Source: Streptococcus catagoni (GTDB lineage: Bacteria > Bacillota > Bacilli > Lactobacillales > Streptococcaceae). From it: a stretch of DNA of 64,000 nt. Location: contig NZ_WPCW01000002.1 of NCBI RefSeq assembly GCF_011421425.1, positions 62,001 to 126,000 of the forward strand. The letters are read 5' to 3'. The position numbers and the translations under genes were made by a program. This document shows positions 29,013 through 37,682 of the stretch, piece by piece; positions within the stretch are counted from its first letter, which is position 1, and each line of letters opens with the position of its first letter. The notes below the pieces were generated by a model, which saw only the letters and a list, made by a program, of their open reading frames with translations, did no database searches and was not told the origin of the DNA.

Positions 29013-29282
29013 ATGGGATTTACAGATGAGACGGTTCGCTTCAAATTAGATGATGGTGATAAAAAGGAGATAAGTGAAACCCTTACAGCCGTATACCAAT
29101 CATTAGAGGAAAAAGGTTATAATCCTATTAATCAAATTGTAGGTTATGTATTAAGTGGTGACCCTGCTTACGTTCCAAGATACAATGATGCAAGGAATCA
29201 AATCCGTAAATACGAACGAGATGAAATTGTTGAAGAGCTTGTACGCTATTATCTACAAGGAAACGGAATTGATGTTAAATGA
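29013..29282 (+). CDS. ireB: IreB family regulatory phosphoprotein (DUF965/UPF0297)
   Basis: 89 residues beginning [20 protein letters not shown], with [20 protein letters not shown] in the middle; a clear IreB/UPF0297. In Enterococcus faecalis IreB is phosphorylated by the PASTA kinase IreK on N-terminal threonines and negatively affects cephalosporin resistance; Thr residues are present at positions 4 and 7. The gene overlaps ruvX by 4 nt and heads a three-gene operon conserved in Firmicutes. Confidence 0.93.
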   Translation: MGFTDETVRFKLDDGDKKEISETLTAVYQSLEEKGYNPINQIVGYVLSGDPAYVPRYNDARNQIRKYERDEIVEELVRYYLQGNGIDVK

Positions 29283-29698
29283 GAATAATGGGATTGGACG
29301 TTGGCTCTAAAACTGTTGGTGTAGCAATAAGTGATCCCTTAGGTTTTACAGCTCAAGGACTTGAAATCATCAAGATTGATGAAGATAAAAATGAATATGG
29401 ATTTGAACACCTTGAAGAGCTTGTAAAAGAGTATAAGGTAGATAAATTTGTTCTTGGCCTCCCTAAAAATATGAACAATACTAGCGGTCCTCGTGTGGAA
29501 GCTAGTAAAACATATGGTGAGAAAATCGAAAAACTTTTTAATATTCCAGTTTTATATCAGGATGAGCGACTCACTACAGTTGAGGCTGAAAGAATGCTGA
29601 TAGAGCAGGCTGATATCAGTCGAGGAAAGCGTAAAAAAGTAATTGATAAGTTAGCAGCGCAATTGATTTTACAGAATTATTTAGATAGAACCTTTTAA
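29279..29698 (+). CDS. ruvX: Holliday junction resolvase-like protein YqgF/RuvX
   Basis: 139 residues. The RNase H-like fold starts [20 protein letters not shown] with the catalytic Asp at residue 6. [13 protein letters not shown] and [17 protein letters not shown] supply the other conserved acidic region, and the protein ends [18 protein letters not shown]. YqgF proteins act in pre-16S rRNA 5'-end processing; a junction resolvase role is less certain. Its ATG overlaps the ireB stop (ATGA). Confidence 0.93.
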   Translation: MRIMGLDVGSKTVGVAISDPLGFTAQGLEIIKIDEDKNEYGFEHLEELVKEYKVDKFVLGLPKNMNNTSGPRVEASKTYGEKIEKLFNIPVLYQDERLTTVEAERMLIEQADISRGKRKKVIDKLAAQLILQNYLDRTF

Positions 29699-29708
29699 GG
29701 AGAAAAAA

Positions 29709-30014
29709 ATGACACATCATCATGATCATAACCACGAACATGAGGTTATCACACTGGTTGACGAACAAGGTAATGAATCTTTATTTGAAATTTTATTAAC
29801 CATTGATGGTAAAGAAGAATTTGGTAAAAATTATGTTCTTTTAGTACCTGCTGGTTCTGAAGAAGATGAATCAGGAGAAATTGAAATTCAAGCTTATTCA
29901 TTTACAGAAAATGAAGATGGCACTGAAGGCGACTTACAACCTATTCCTGAGGATTCTGATGCTGAGTGGGATATGATTGAAGAAGTTTTCAATAGCTTTT
30001 TAGACGAAGACTAA
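29709..30014 (+). CDS. DUF1292 (UPF0473) protein
   Basis: 101 residues, very acidic. The N-terminal His-rich segment [20 protein letters not shown] may bind metal. The remainder matches DUF1292: [20 protein letters not shown] and [18 protein letters not shown]. The function is unknown; it is conserved after ireB-ruvX across streptococci. AAGGAG precedes ATG and a terminator follows. Confidence 0.9.
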   Translation: MTHHHDHNHEHEVITLVDEQGNESLFEILLTIDGKEEFGKNYVLLVPAGSEEDESGEIEIQAYSFTENEDGTEGDLQPIPEDSDAEWDMIEEVFNSFLDED

Positions 30015-30043
30015 GTAAAAGACCCTCTGGAATCTCAAATTGA

Positions 30044-30085
30044 AGAAAAAGCCTTTAGATCTTCTGTCTCTAAGGGTTTTTCTTA
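30044..30085 (+). terminator. terminator of the ireB operon
   Basis: AAAAAGCCTTTAGA/TCTAAGGGTTTTT stem with G-U pairs and a ~9-nt loop, followed by C and T residues. Confidence 0.75.
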
Positions 30086-30439
30086 TTGATAAAAAGGCTA
30101 ATAAAGTTTCCAGCAAATAGTGAAAAGAAGACTTCAGTTTGAAAGAAGCCTTTTTTGATACACTTCTTGGGTGATGGGGGTGAGAGCTATTTCTTTTTGA
30201 TATCTTATGTTCTTTATTTTGTGACCTGAGGTTCAAAAGGATCGTGCTGTTAAATAAAAGGTTTTTAGCATCTCTCGACACAGTCAGTCTAAGGGCTCAC
30301 TAGGTTGGCAAAGAGCTTTGTCTGTCATAAGATTTTTCTGATAAATAAGCTTTCTTACCTTGTCTATCTTCTTAATATGACTAGTCAGGTTGAGGTGGGC
30401 TTGGTCTTTCTGAGAAGTTTAATTCTATTAAAATTCTTT
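30086..30439. other. non-coding stretch before the GT-C-like gene
   Basis: No supportable gene on either strand and no clear structured element other than short GAAGA/CTTC runs. An ORF that extends the downstream gene back to 30305 precedes that gene's promoter and is not translated as such. Confidence 0.5.
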
Positions 30440-30467
30440 TTGACTAAATACTATATTTTGTTATACT
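30440..30467 (+). promoter_or_regulatory. promoter of the GT-C-like membrane protein
   Basis: TTGACT at 30440-30445, 16-bp spacer, TATACT at 30462-30467; start about 24 bp before the AAGGAG/GTG start. Confidence 0.75.
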
Positions 30468-30496
30468 TATTCTATGACAATTCAAGGAGAAAACGT

Positions 30497-32056
30497 GTGA
30501 GTCAGATGAATGATGATAGTCTTAAGGGACAAAACTTGCGTCACCACAATGACAGTCCAACTTTACATACCACTAAATATGAAACAAAGGTTCTTGGACT
30601 GCATAAACTTTACATTCTATTTTATAGTTTAATAGCTGCTTTACTGAGCTTTGCTCTGCCTATTTTTACAGATGGTGCCAATAGCTTGCAATCACAAAAT
30701 CTCTACATTGGGATGATGCTGACCAAGGGGCAGGTTCCTTATAGTGATGTCTTTACAACAGGTGGCTTAGTTTATTTTGTTCTAATTGCTATTAGTTATC
30801 TTCTAGGTTCAACGCTCTGTTTACTCCTATTTGAAATAATTGCTTTTTATTTTACGGGCATTTATTTTTATAAGTTGGTAAACTATTTTTCTAGTAGCCA
30901 AAAAGTGGCTTCTGCCTTTACATTAGTGTACTTTTTAGTTTCAGTAAGTATTGGTTTTGGCGGCCTTTACCCTGTGCAATTTGCTCTTCCTTTTGTTTTG
31001 ATGTCATTATGGTTTTTGACCAAGTATTTTGTCAATTTAACAAAAGATGAAACCTTTATTTTATTTGGTTTTTATGGAGCGGTTGCTATGTTAATTGAGC
31101 CTAGAACTCTTCTTTTTTGGGCTCTGTCTTCTCTTACTATTATTATTTATAATAGTAAAGAAAAGCAAATTGGGCGTGGGCTCTATCAACTCTTAGCTGC
31201 TATTTTTGGAATGCTTCTGGTTTTTTATACTGCCGGTTACTTTATCTTAAACTTACAGATACTAGGTCCTTACTTGGCACAGGCTATTAAGTACCAGTTT
31301 ACTTATTTTCAAGTTGGTACTCTTCCTCTGCTTCTTGCTTGTATTTTACAATTCTTTGTTTTACTTGGTTTTGGTATTTTAACAGGCTTGACTAAATTTT
31401 TTAGACAGCGTAAGGAAGTTGAAGATTCCTTGATCAAGTGGTTGCTGACTTTTGTCATTATAGCTTATGCAGTCATGACTGTTTTGACCTTGGATTATCA
31501 CCTCAATCTTTTCCTATTTTACCTACCTTTTGGTCTGATCTTAATATCTATTCCCATTAGTGAAAAATTGAATACTCAATTAAGCCATAGCTCACACCGT
31601 AGGGTTAGGAATAAAAGAGGAAATGGTCGGGTATTAGGGATTTATTTTGCTAAGTTTATCTATTTGCCTCTAGTTTTGATCTTCCTTTCTTTATTCTTAA
31701 ATGGTCAAGAAGGTTTTAAACAGTTTGAACAAGGATCAGCCAGGCAAGAAGTTGCAGCTTATCTTTCTCAAAAAGTCGGCTCGTCTGAGAAAATTTATGT
31801 TTGGGATGATTCCTCAAAAATTTATTTAGATAGTAAGCTCAAATCGGCTTCGCAATTTGCATCACCATATGTGAATTTGCAAAGTAAAGAGCATCAAAAA
31901 ATTCTAGAGGATGAATTGTTGCAAAATAGTGCCATTTATTTTGTGCATAATAGGACTAAAAAATTACCTCTTTCAATTCAAAAATTGTTGAGAAAAAATT
32001 ATATTAGGGACACCAAGCTTGCTGTAAAGGGATTTCATATTTATAAACAAAAATAA
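30497..32056 (+). CDS. polytopic membrane protein, putative GT-C glycosyltransferase-like
   Basis: 519 residues from GTG 30497, with AAGGAG 7 nt upstream; longer versions would overlap the promoter. After a polar N-terminus there are about 10-11 membrane helices, then a soluble C-terminal ~100 residues. The first extracytoplasmic loop, GMMLTKGQVPYSDVFTTGG, resembles the G-x-V-P-Y-x-D-x-F-x-x-K-G loop of PMT/ArnT-like GT-C enzymes, with a catalytic-type Asp retained. This is weak evidence. It may glycosylate a lipid or wall polymer; the substrate is unknown. A 16-bp hairpin terminator follows that also carries the nrdD -35. Confidence 0.6.
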   Translation: MSQMNDDSLKGQNLRHHNDSPTLHTTKYETKVLGLHKLYILFYSLIAALLSFALPIFTDGANSLQSQNLYIGMMLTKGQVPYSDVFTTGGLVYFVLIAISYLLGSTLCLLLFEIIAFYFTGIYFYKLVNYFSSSQKVASAFTLVYFLVSVSIGFGGLYPVQFALPFVLMSLWFLTKYFVNLTKDETFILFGFYGAVAMLIEPRTLLFWALSSLTIIIYNSKEKQIGRGLYQLLAAIFGMLLVFYTAGYFILNLQILGPYLAQAIKYQFTYFQVGTLPLLLACILQFFVLLGFGILTGLTKFFRQRKEVEDSLIKWLLTFVIIAYAVMTVLTLDYHLNLFLFYLPFGLILISIPISEKLNTQLSHSSHRRVRNKRGNGRVLGIYFAKFIYLPLVLIFLSLFLNGQEGFKQFEQGSARQEVAAYLSQKVGSSEKIYVWDDSSKIYLDSKLKSASQFASPYVNLQSKEHQKILEDELLQNSAIYFVHNRTKKLPLSIQKLLRKNYIRDTKLAVKGFHIYKQK

Positions 32057-32060
32057 GGAT

Positions 32061-32117
32061 AAATCAATATCTTGTGTTTGGATTAAAATATTACCACAAG
32101 ATATTGATTTTTTTTTA
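32061..32117 (+). terminator. terminator of the GT-C-like gene
   Basis: A perfect 16-bp stem AAATCAATATCTTGTG/CACAAGATATTGATTT, 18-nt loop, followed by a run of T. The 3' arm includes TTGATT (32104-32109), the -35 of nrdD, whose TATAAT is at 32126-32131 (spacer 16). Confidence 0.88.
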
Positions 32118-32155
32118 TTGAGTGATATAATAGTCCAGTAAGGAGAAATGAAAAA

Positions 32156-34351
32156 ATGACACAAGAAGAAGATAGAGTAATCGTTCAGCCAGACATTAAA
32201 GTGATCAAACGAGATGGACGTTTGGTTAATTTTGATACTGGAAAAATTTATAGTGCCTTATTGAAAGCCAGTGTACAAGTGACTAAGATGTCTCCTTTAC
32301 TTGAGGCCAAGCTGGAAGCTATTTCTGAACGTGTTATTGCTGAGATACAAGAGCGTTTCCCAAACAATATTAAGATCTATGAAATTCAAAATATCGTTGA
32401 GCATGAATTACTAGCAGCTAATGAATATGCTATAGCTAAGGAATATATCAATTATCGGACTCAACGTGATTTTGCACGCTCACAAGCTACGGATATTAAC
32501 TTTTCAATTGATAAATTATTAAATAAGGACCAATCTGTGGTCAATGAAAATGCCAATAAGGACAGTGATGTTTTTAATACCCAACGTGATTTAACAGCAG
32601 GTATTGTTGGTAAATCTATTGGCTTAAAAATGTTGCCACCACATGTGGCAAATGCCCATCAAAAAGGGGATATTCATTATCATGATTTAGATTATAGTCC
32701 CTATACACCCATGACTAATTGTTGCTTAATTGACTTTAAGGGTATGCTTGCAAATGGGTTCAAAATTGGGAACGCAGAGGTTGAAAGTCCTAAGTCAATC
32801 CAAACAGCGACAGCACAGATTTCACAAATCATTGCCAATGTTGCTTCTAGTCAGTACGGAGGCTGTACAGCTGATCGTATTGATGAATTCTTAGCTCCTT
32901 ATGCTGAATTAAATTACAAGAAACATATGGCTGATGCTGAGAAGTGGGTGCTTGAAGATAAGCGAGAAGAGTATGCTTATAAAAAGACACAAAAAGATAT
33001 CTATGATGCCATGCAGTCATTGGAGTATGAGATTAACACGCTCTTTACATCTAATGGGCAAACACCTTTTACCTCACTAGGATTTGGTCTTGGTACATCA
33101 TGGTTTGAAAGGGAAATTCAAAAAGCTATTTTGGCGATTAGAATTAATGGTTTGGGAAGTGAGCACCGTACAGCAATTTTTCCAAAACTGATCTTTACAT
33201 TAAAACGTGGTTTAAACCTAGAAGAAGATTCTCCTAACTATGATATCAAACAATTAGCCCTTGAATGTGCTACAAAACGGATGTATCCTGATATGTTATC
33301 CTATGATAAGATCATCGATTTAACAGGATCCTTTAAGGCTCCAATGGGCTGCCGCTCATTTCTTCAAGGTTGGAAGGATGAAAATGGCGTAGAAGTTAAT
33401 TCAGGCCGTATGAACTTAGGTGTTGTGACCCTTAACTTACCTCGTATTGCCCTAGAATCAAACGGTGATATGGATAAGTTCTGGGAAATTTTTGAAGAAA
33501 GAATGGCTATTGGAAAAGATGCTCTGGTTTACAGGGTTGAACGTGTTAAAGAAGCTAGTCCTGCTAATGCACCTATTCTTTATCAATATGGAGCATTTGG
33601 CAAACGTTTGGCAAAGACTGGAAATGTTGATGAATTATTCAGAAACCGCAGAGCAACAGTTTCCTTAGGCTATATAGGTCTTTACGAGGTGGCTTCGGTC
33701 TTTTACGGGGGAGAATGGGAAGACAATAAAGAGGCTAAAGACTTTACAGTAACCATTATCAAGAAGATGAAAGAAGCTTGTACAGCTTGGTCTGACGAAT
33801 ATGGTTATCATTTCTCTGTTTATTCAACACCATCAGAAAGTTTAACAGATCGCTTTTGTCGTTTAGATACTGAGAAGTTTGGAATCCTTGAAAACATAAC
33901 TGATAAAGAGTATTATACTAATTCCTTCCACTACGATGTTCGTAAAAATCCAACACCATTTGAAAAACTGGATTTTGAAAAAGTTTATCCAGAAGCTGGA
34001 GCCTCAGGTGGTTTCATTCACTACTGTGAATATCCTGTCCTTCAACAAAATCCAAAAGCTTTAGAGGCTGTTTGGGATTATGCTTATGACCGTGTGGGTT
34101 ATTTGGGTACAAATACGCCTATTGATAAGTGTTATAAATGTCAGTTTGAAGGAGATTTCACACCAACAGAACGGGGCTTTACCTGTCCAAACTGTGGGAA
34201 TAACGATCCTAAAACAGTAGATGTGGTGAAAAGAACCTGTGGCTACTTGGGAAATCCTCAAGCACGACCAATGGTTAAGGGACGTCATAAGGAAATAGCA
34301 GCTCGTGTCAAACATATGAATGGTTCAACAATTAAATATCCTGGTATATAA
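32156..34351 (+). CDS. nrdD: anaerobic (class III) ribonucleoside-triphosphate reductase
   Basis: 731 residues. The N-terminal ATP-cone spans about residues 10-105 (VIKRDGRLVNFDTGKIYSAL). The C-terminal zinc site is CYKCQFEG...CPNC, and the glycyl radical loop is RTCGYLG with the radical Gly near residue 705. It reduces NTPs to dNTPs without oxygen, using a glycyl radical installed by NrdG, which is encoded 1.7 kb downstream. AAGGAG precedes ATG by 10 nt. Its promoter overlaps the upstream terminator. I could not read a convincing NrdR box here, unlike at nrdF. Confidence 0.96.
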   Translation: MTQEEDRVIVQPDIKVIKRDGRLVNFDTGKIYSALLKASVQVTKMSPLLEAKLEAISERVIAEIQERFPNNIKIYEIQNIVEHELLAANEYAIAKEYINYRTQRDFARSQATDINFSIDKLLNKDQSVVNENANKDSDVFNTQRDLTAGIVGKSIGLKMLPPHVANAHQKGDIHYHDLDYSPYTPMTNCCLIDFKGMLANGFKIGNAEVESPKSIQTATAQISQIIANVASSQYGGCTADRIDEFLAPYAELNYKKHMADAEKWVLEDKREEYAYKKTQKDIYDAMQSLEYEINTLFTSNGQTPFTSLGFGLGTSWFEREIQKAILAIRINGLGSEHRTAIFPKLIFTLKRGLNLEEDSPNYDIKQLALECATKRMYPDMLSYDKIIDLTGSFKAPMGCRSFLQGWKDENGVEVNSGRMNLGVVTLNLPRIALESNGDMDKFWEIFEERMAIGKDALVYRVERVKEASPANAPILYQYGAFGKRLAKTGNVDELFRNRRATVSLGYIGLYEVASVFYGGEWEDNKEAKDFTVTIIKKMKEACTAWSDEYGYHFSVYSTPSESLTDRFCRLDTEKFGILENITDKEYYTNSFHYDVRKNPTPFEKLDFEKVYPEAGASGGFIHYCEYPVLQQNPKALEAVWDYAYDRVGYLGTNTPIDKCYKCQFEGDFTPTERGFTCPNCGNNDPKTVDVVKRTCGYLGNPQARPMVKGRHKEIAARVKHMNGSTIKYPGI

Positions 34352-34388
34352 GTAATCAAAAACACTGTATGATAGATATTTTAAGCTT

Positions 34389-34414
34389 AGGTTACTTCTT
34401 TAAGTAACCTTTTA
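34389..34414 (+). terminator. hairpin with T-run after nrdD
   Basis: AGGTTACTT/AAGTAACCT stem with CTTT loop then TTTT. It may be a partial terminator because the next genes lie close and lead to nrdG. Confidence 0.7.
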
Positions 34415-34440
34415 ATAATAGTGATAAAAAAGGAAGAGTA

Positions 34441-34584
34441 ATGGGAAAATACCAACTAGATTATAAGGGAATGCAAGCAGTAGAAAAGTTTCACGAGAAA
34501 CATTCCACGAAAAAAACAGATAAGAAAACAAAAGTTCAAGCGCTGAAAAGACAATTTTTGGAGAAAACCAAAAAGAGTAAGTAA
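34441..34584 (+). CDS. 47-residue basic protein, hypothetical
   Basis: ATG 34441 with AAGGAAG 5 nt upstream. It encodes MGKYQLDYKGMQAVEKFHEK followed by a Lys/Thr-rich tail ending KTKKSK, with a predicted pI far above neutral and no membrane segment. Short, lysine-rich proteins at this place between nrdD and nrdG occur in related streptococci, as far as I recall; I know no function. The coding potential rests on the good ribosome-binding site and the fit between terminator and next gene. Confidence 0.65.
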   Translation: MGKYQLDYKGMQAVEKFHEKHSTKKTDKKTKVQALKRQFLEKTKKSK

Positions 34585-34613
34585 GAATTAGAGTCATTGA
34601 AGGAGGGGTTATC

Positions 34614-35555
34614 ATGCTGAAAATAGGTATTGTGGGTTTAGGTGATATTTCTCAGAAAGCTTACCTCCCTTATATGAGACAATTAAAAGATATAGAATGG
34701 CATCTTTTTACCAGAAATGAGAGGGTTAGGAGAGAAGTTGGCCAATTGTTTGGTAAATCTTATCTTTACACTGATGTAAAGGACTTATCTCAAGCTAACT
34801 TAGATGGTGTTTTTATACATGTTGCTACCAAGGTACACTTTGAGATGGCTCAATTGTTTTTAAAAGAAGGTATACCAGTCTATATGGATAAACCTTTGAC
34901 AGAGGACTTTGAAAGTACAGTCAAGCTCTATCGACTAGCTAAAGCTAATGGAACTTTTCTGATGGCTGGCTTTAATAGACGCTTTGCTCCTCGTGTAAAG
35001 GAGTTGTCAACTGTGTCAAGCAAACGTAAAGTGAGAGTGGAGAAAAATGATGTCAATAGACCTGGAGTATTGACTTTTAAGCTATTTGATTTCTTTATTC
35101 ATCCTCTTGATACTGCTCTATTTTTAAGTGGTGAAGAACCTTTGAGGGGAAGTTTTCAATATCACGTGGAGTCAGAGCTTTTGAGTCAGGTATCTGTAGA
35201 GTTGACAACAGCTTTTTCAATGATTAGTATTTCAATGAACCTACAATCTGGCAGTCGTCGTGAACTTATGGAAATACAAACAGCTGAGGCAACTTATCAG
35301 TTGGAAAATCTAGATGAACTGACTATTTTTAAAGGAAATCATCAAGAGAAAATGTCTTTTGGTTCTTGGGATAGAACCCTATACAAGAGAGGTTTTGAGT
35401 CTATAATAGGCGCCTTTATCAGGGCTATTAAAGAGGGTGTAAACCCTGTAAAGCCTGAGACAAGTTTGCTCAGCCATTGGATTTGTCAGCAAATTAGTCA
35501 GTCTCCAGAGAGCTATGGTAGCTTAGACCTGAATCTACCTGAAATAGGAGAATAA
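34614..35555 (+). CDS. Gfo/Idh/MocA family oxidoreductase
   Basis: 313 residues. An N-terminal Rossmann fold starts MLKIGIVGLGDISQKAYLPY (G-x-G-x-x), and YMDKPLTEDF carries the conserved Lys-Pro of the family (EKP-type). The C-terminal alpha/beta domain is present (FNRRFAPRV and the DFFIHPLDT catalytic helix, His of the D-x-x-x-H type). It probably performs NAD(P)-dependent oxidation or reduction of a sugar or related ring; the substrate is unknown. AAGGAGGGG gives strong initiation. It lies between the 47-aa gene and a broken acetyltransferase gene in the nrdD-nrdG interval. Confidence 0.85.
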   Translation: MLKIGIVGLGDISQKAYLPYMRQLKDIEWHLFTRNERVRREVGQLFGKSYLYTDVKDLSQANLDGVFIHVATKVHFEMAQLFLKEGIPVYMDKPLTEDFESTVKLYRLAKANGTFLMAGFNRRFAPRVKELSTVSSKRKVRVEKNDVNRPGVLTFKLFDFFIHPLDTALFLSGEEPLRGSFQYHVESELLSQVSVELTTAFSMISISMNLQSGSRRELMEIQTAEATYQLENLDELTIFKGNHQEKMSFGSWDRTLYKRGFESIIGAFIRAIKEGVNPVKPETSLLSHWICQQISQSPESYGSLDLNLPEIGE

Positions 35556-35557
35556 AT

Positions 35558-36059
35558 ATGGAACTGAGAAGACCCCTATTAGAGGACCAAGAGGCCATTT
35601 TAGAAATGATGGCAGAGTTTGAAGCCTATCAGTCAGCCCATGATGGTGGTTTCTGGCATAGGGAACATTTTAATTATGAGGATTGGCTGGAAAGAAATTA
35701 TCAATTGGAGATTGGCTTTAACCTTAAAGATGGTTTGGTACCTTCTATCCAGTTCGTGGGTTTTGATGAGGATAATCTACCTCTGGGATTTTTAAGTTTA
35801 AGGCTGACTCTTAATCAAAATCTTCTTGAAAGAGATGGTCATATTGGTTACTCTGTCAGACCGACCCTCTAGACGTGGGCAGGCTCATGCCAAAAACATG
35901 TTAAAAGAAGCTCTGCTTATTGCCCGACAAAAAGGGATAAGGGAGGTACTCTTAACCTGTGACGAGGCTAATCTAGCAAGTCGAGCAGTAATTTTGGCCA
36001 ATAATGGTGTGTATCAAGATACAAGAGGAAATTGCCAACGTTATTGGATAAAGGAGTGA
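35558..36059 (+). pseudogene. GNAT acetyltransferase, frameshifted by a 4-bp duplication
   Basis: The 5' frame (35558-35872) reads MELRRPLLEDQEAILEMMAE to GHIGYSVRP, then runs into TAG. The sequence at 35859-35866 is GACCGACC. Deleting one GACC restores GYSVRPSRRGQAHAKNMLKE and continues to the stop at 36059, giving a 165-residue GNAT protein. The break lies in motif A (V-R-P-x-x-R-G-x-A/G-x-A), the acetyl-CoA pyrophosphate-binding loop, so the two halves cannot be functional. A tandem duplication can revert by slippage, so phase-variable loss is possible. Gfo/Idh lies 2 nt upstream and nrdG 9 nt downstream. Confidence 0.88.
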
Positions 36060-36068
36060 TGAGTTTAG

Positions 36069-36674
36069 ATGGGGAAAAAGTGTTGGGATAATCCAAAACC
36101 TAAGGAATGGAAGGCTGAAGAGCTAAGCCAGGGACGGATTATTGATTACAAGGCTTTTAATTTTGTTGATGGTGAAGGAGTTAGAAATTCCCTCTATGTT
36201 TCTGGCTGTATGTTTCATTGTCAGGGTTGCTATAATGCTGCGACTTGGTCCTTTAATGCGGGTATTCCCTATACCAAAGAACTTGAAGAGCAGATTATGT
36301 TAGATTTGGCGCAGCCCTATGTGCAAGGATTAACCCTTTTAGGAGGGGAGCCTTTTTTAAATACAGGGATTCTGATTCCCTTGATTAAACGCATCAGAAT
36401 GGAATTGCCAGAAAAAGATATCTGGTCGTGGACGGGCTATACTTGGGAAGAAATGATGCAAGAAACAGAAGATAAATTAGAGATGTTAAGTCTCATTGAT
36501 ATTCTGGTGGATGGTCGTTTTGATATTAGTAAGAAAAATCTCATGCTACAGTTCAGAGGTTCTTCTAATCAGCGGATTATTGATGTTCAAAAATCATTAG
36601 AAAAAGGTCAAGTTGTTATTTGGGAGAAGTTAAATGATGGAGACCAATCTTATGAGCAAGTTAAAAGAGATTAG
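36069..36674 (+). CDS. nrdG: anaerobic ribonucleotide reductase activating protein (radical SAM)
   Basis: 201 residues. The 4Fe-4S motif CMFHCQGC (C-x3-C-x2-C, near residues 46-53) is in SGCMFHCQGCYNAATW, typical of NrdG. LTLLGGEPFLN contains the GGE SAM-binding motif. It uses SAM to generate the glycyl radical on NrdD. AGGAG sits 12 nt before ATG. Downstream the 3' end runs into a region holding DnaA-box matches. Confidence 0.95.
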   Translation: MGKKCWDNPKPKEWKAEELSQGRIIDYKAFNFVDGEGVRNSLYVSGCMFHCQGCYNAATWSFNAGIPYTKELEEQIMLDLAQPYVQGLTLLGGEPFLNTGILIPLIKRIRMELPEKDIWSWTGYTWEEMMQETEDKLEMLSLIDILVDGRFDISKKNLMLQFRGSSNQRIIDVQKSLEKGQVVIWEKLNDGDQSYEQVKRD

Positions 36675-36731
36675 TTCAAAAAAACTAGATTTCTCCCTGC
36701 TTTAAATCTGATGTGACAGCTTTTCCCCTAA

Positions 36732-36783
36732 TTATCCTCATACTTATCCACAAGTTGTGAATAAGTCGGGTTTTTGTGGATAA
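36732..36783. promoter_or_regulatory. cluster of DnaA-box matches
   Basis: Consensus TTATCCACA occurs at 36744-36752 (+) and 36775-36783 (-). TTATTCACA, within the TTWTNCACA consensus, is at 36756-36764 (-), and the one-mismatch TTATCCTCA is at 36732-36740 (+). A further perfect box is at 37151-37159 (+) inside yaaA. dnaA and oriC genes are not nearby, so this is probably a DnaA-titration or regulatory site rather than an origin. Confidence 0.6.
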
Positions 36784-36810
36784 AAAAAGAGGAGTTTTCC
36801 TAGAAACTCC
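36774..36810 (-). terminator. candidate terminator of yaaA
   Basis: On the minus strand GGAGTTT/AAACTCC with a 6-nt loop is followed by TCTTTTTTTATCC. It lies 135 nt past the yaaA stop and the T-run overlaps a DnaA box. Confidence 0.65.
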
Positions 36811-36944
36811 CATCGTTTAGATCAAATAGTTATTCAGGATTTCATTTTCTAGTTTTAGAAAAGGAAGTCCTTTTTGTTTTCAATGCTGTCAATCTGCCTG
36901 AAGTCGCAGTCTTTACCATCTCATTCTTGAAGCAGCAGGTAGTT

Positions 36945-37676
36945 TCAGGCTTCTTTTTTGATATAGATAAATTTATTGTCAGTTGATTTTTCTGGACAGT
37001 AGGCAAAGTCGTTGAATGCTAGTTTTTTTAATTGGTCGACTTCTTCTATCTGTTTTTCCATACAGGCTGTTAGGAAAGCTCCCCTGGCCTTTTTCGAAAT
37101 GGTCGAATGAGTCTTTAAGATACCATTTTTTTCTTCCATAAATGTGATACTTATCCACAATTGCTCTTTTTCTTTGGAGAAAACTCCCTCGAATTCACTT
37201 GATAATAAGGAAATAATAGTATTTTTGTTCTTGAGAAAGGTATCGTAGTCAGGACGCCAAAAGTTTTTTAAGGACAGTTCCTTTATTTTTATCTTTGTTT
37301 GAAAATCGAGGCGGTGCTCAGCTATTGGGAAATCAATAGGAATAATGCCATAGAGGGCTGATGTGATAAAGACGTGTTTTCTTAAGTAGTCATAGTATTT
37401 TTGTTCTAAGTCTTCACGTTTTATATAGCGATACATGAGGCCGTTAAAGAGTTGATAGGCTGGATAAGTGGGACTTGTAGAAGCGTAAATAGCTTCCAAA
37501 CGTTCCTTCTCTTTTTGGCTGGCTATGGGACTGAGCTTATAGGCTTTTGCCAATTGGTCCATAGAAAGAGAAAGCATGGCTTCAAGGATAGTCTTACTTT
37601 TTTCTGGAATCTGGGGAGAAAAACTTTTCTCAGGAATTTTCATTTCTTTTGCTGTTGGTATTAAAAATGTTAACAT
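36945..37676 (-). CDS. yaaA: peroxide stress protein YaaA (DUF328)
   Basis: 243 residues from ATG 37676, giving MLTFLIPTAKEMKIPEK, the family start; an in-frame codon at 37712 precedes and overlaps the promoter. The family motifs are QLFNGLMYRYIKREDL-type, SALYGIIPIDFPIAEHRLDF and FGAFLTACM-like (ARGAFLTACMEKQ). YaaA lowers intracellular free iron during peroxide stress in E. coli. The gene has a TTGACA/TACAAT promoter whose predicted start lies at the ATG, so the mRNA may be leaderless. It ends over the hairpin at 36929-36958 that may terminate nrdG. Confidence 0.92.
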   Translation of the reverse strand: MLTFLIPTAKEMKIPEKSFSPQIPEKSKTILEAMLSLSMDQLAKAYKLSPIASQKEKERLEAIYASTSPTYPAYQLFNGLMYRYIKREDLEQKYYDYLRKHVFITSALYGIIPIDFPIAEHRLDFQTKIKIKELSLKNFWRPDYDTFLKNKNTIISLLSSEFEGVFSKEKEQLWISITFMEEKNGILKTHSTISKKARGAFLTACMEKQIEEVDQLKKLAFNDFAYCPEKSTDNKFIYIKKEA

Positions 37677-37682
37677 ACAGCT

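Noticed and set aside
30305..30496. N-terminal extension of the GT-C-like protein
   Set aside because: The extension covers its promoter (30440-30467), and GTG 30497 has a good ribosome-binding site.
32061..32131. NrdR box upstream of nrdD
   Set aside because: Only weak similarity (within the terminator arm) and no second box at 31-32 bp.
36732..37159. Chromosomal replication origin
   Set aside because: DnaA boxes are present but no dnaA, dnaN or AT-rich unwinding region is adjacent; streptococcal oriC lies beside dnaA.
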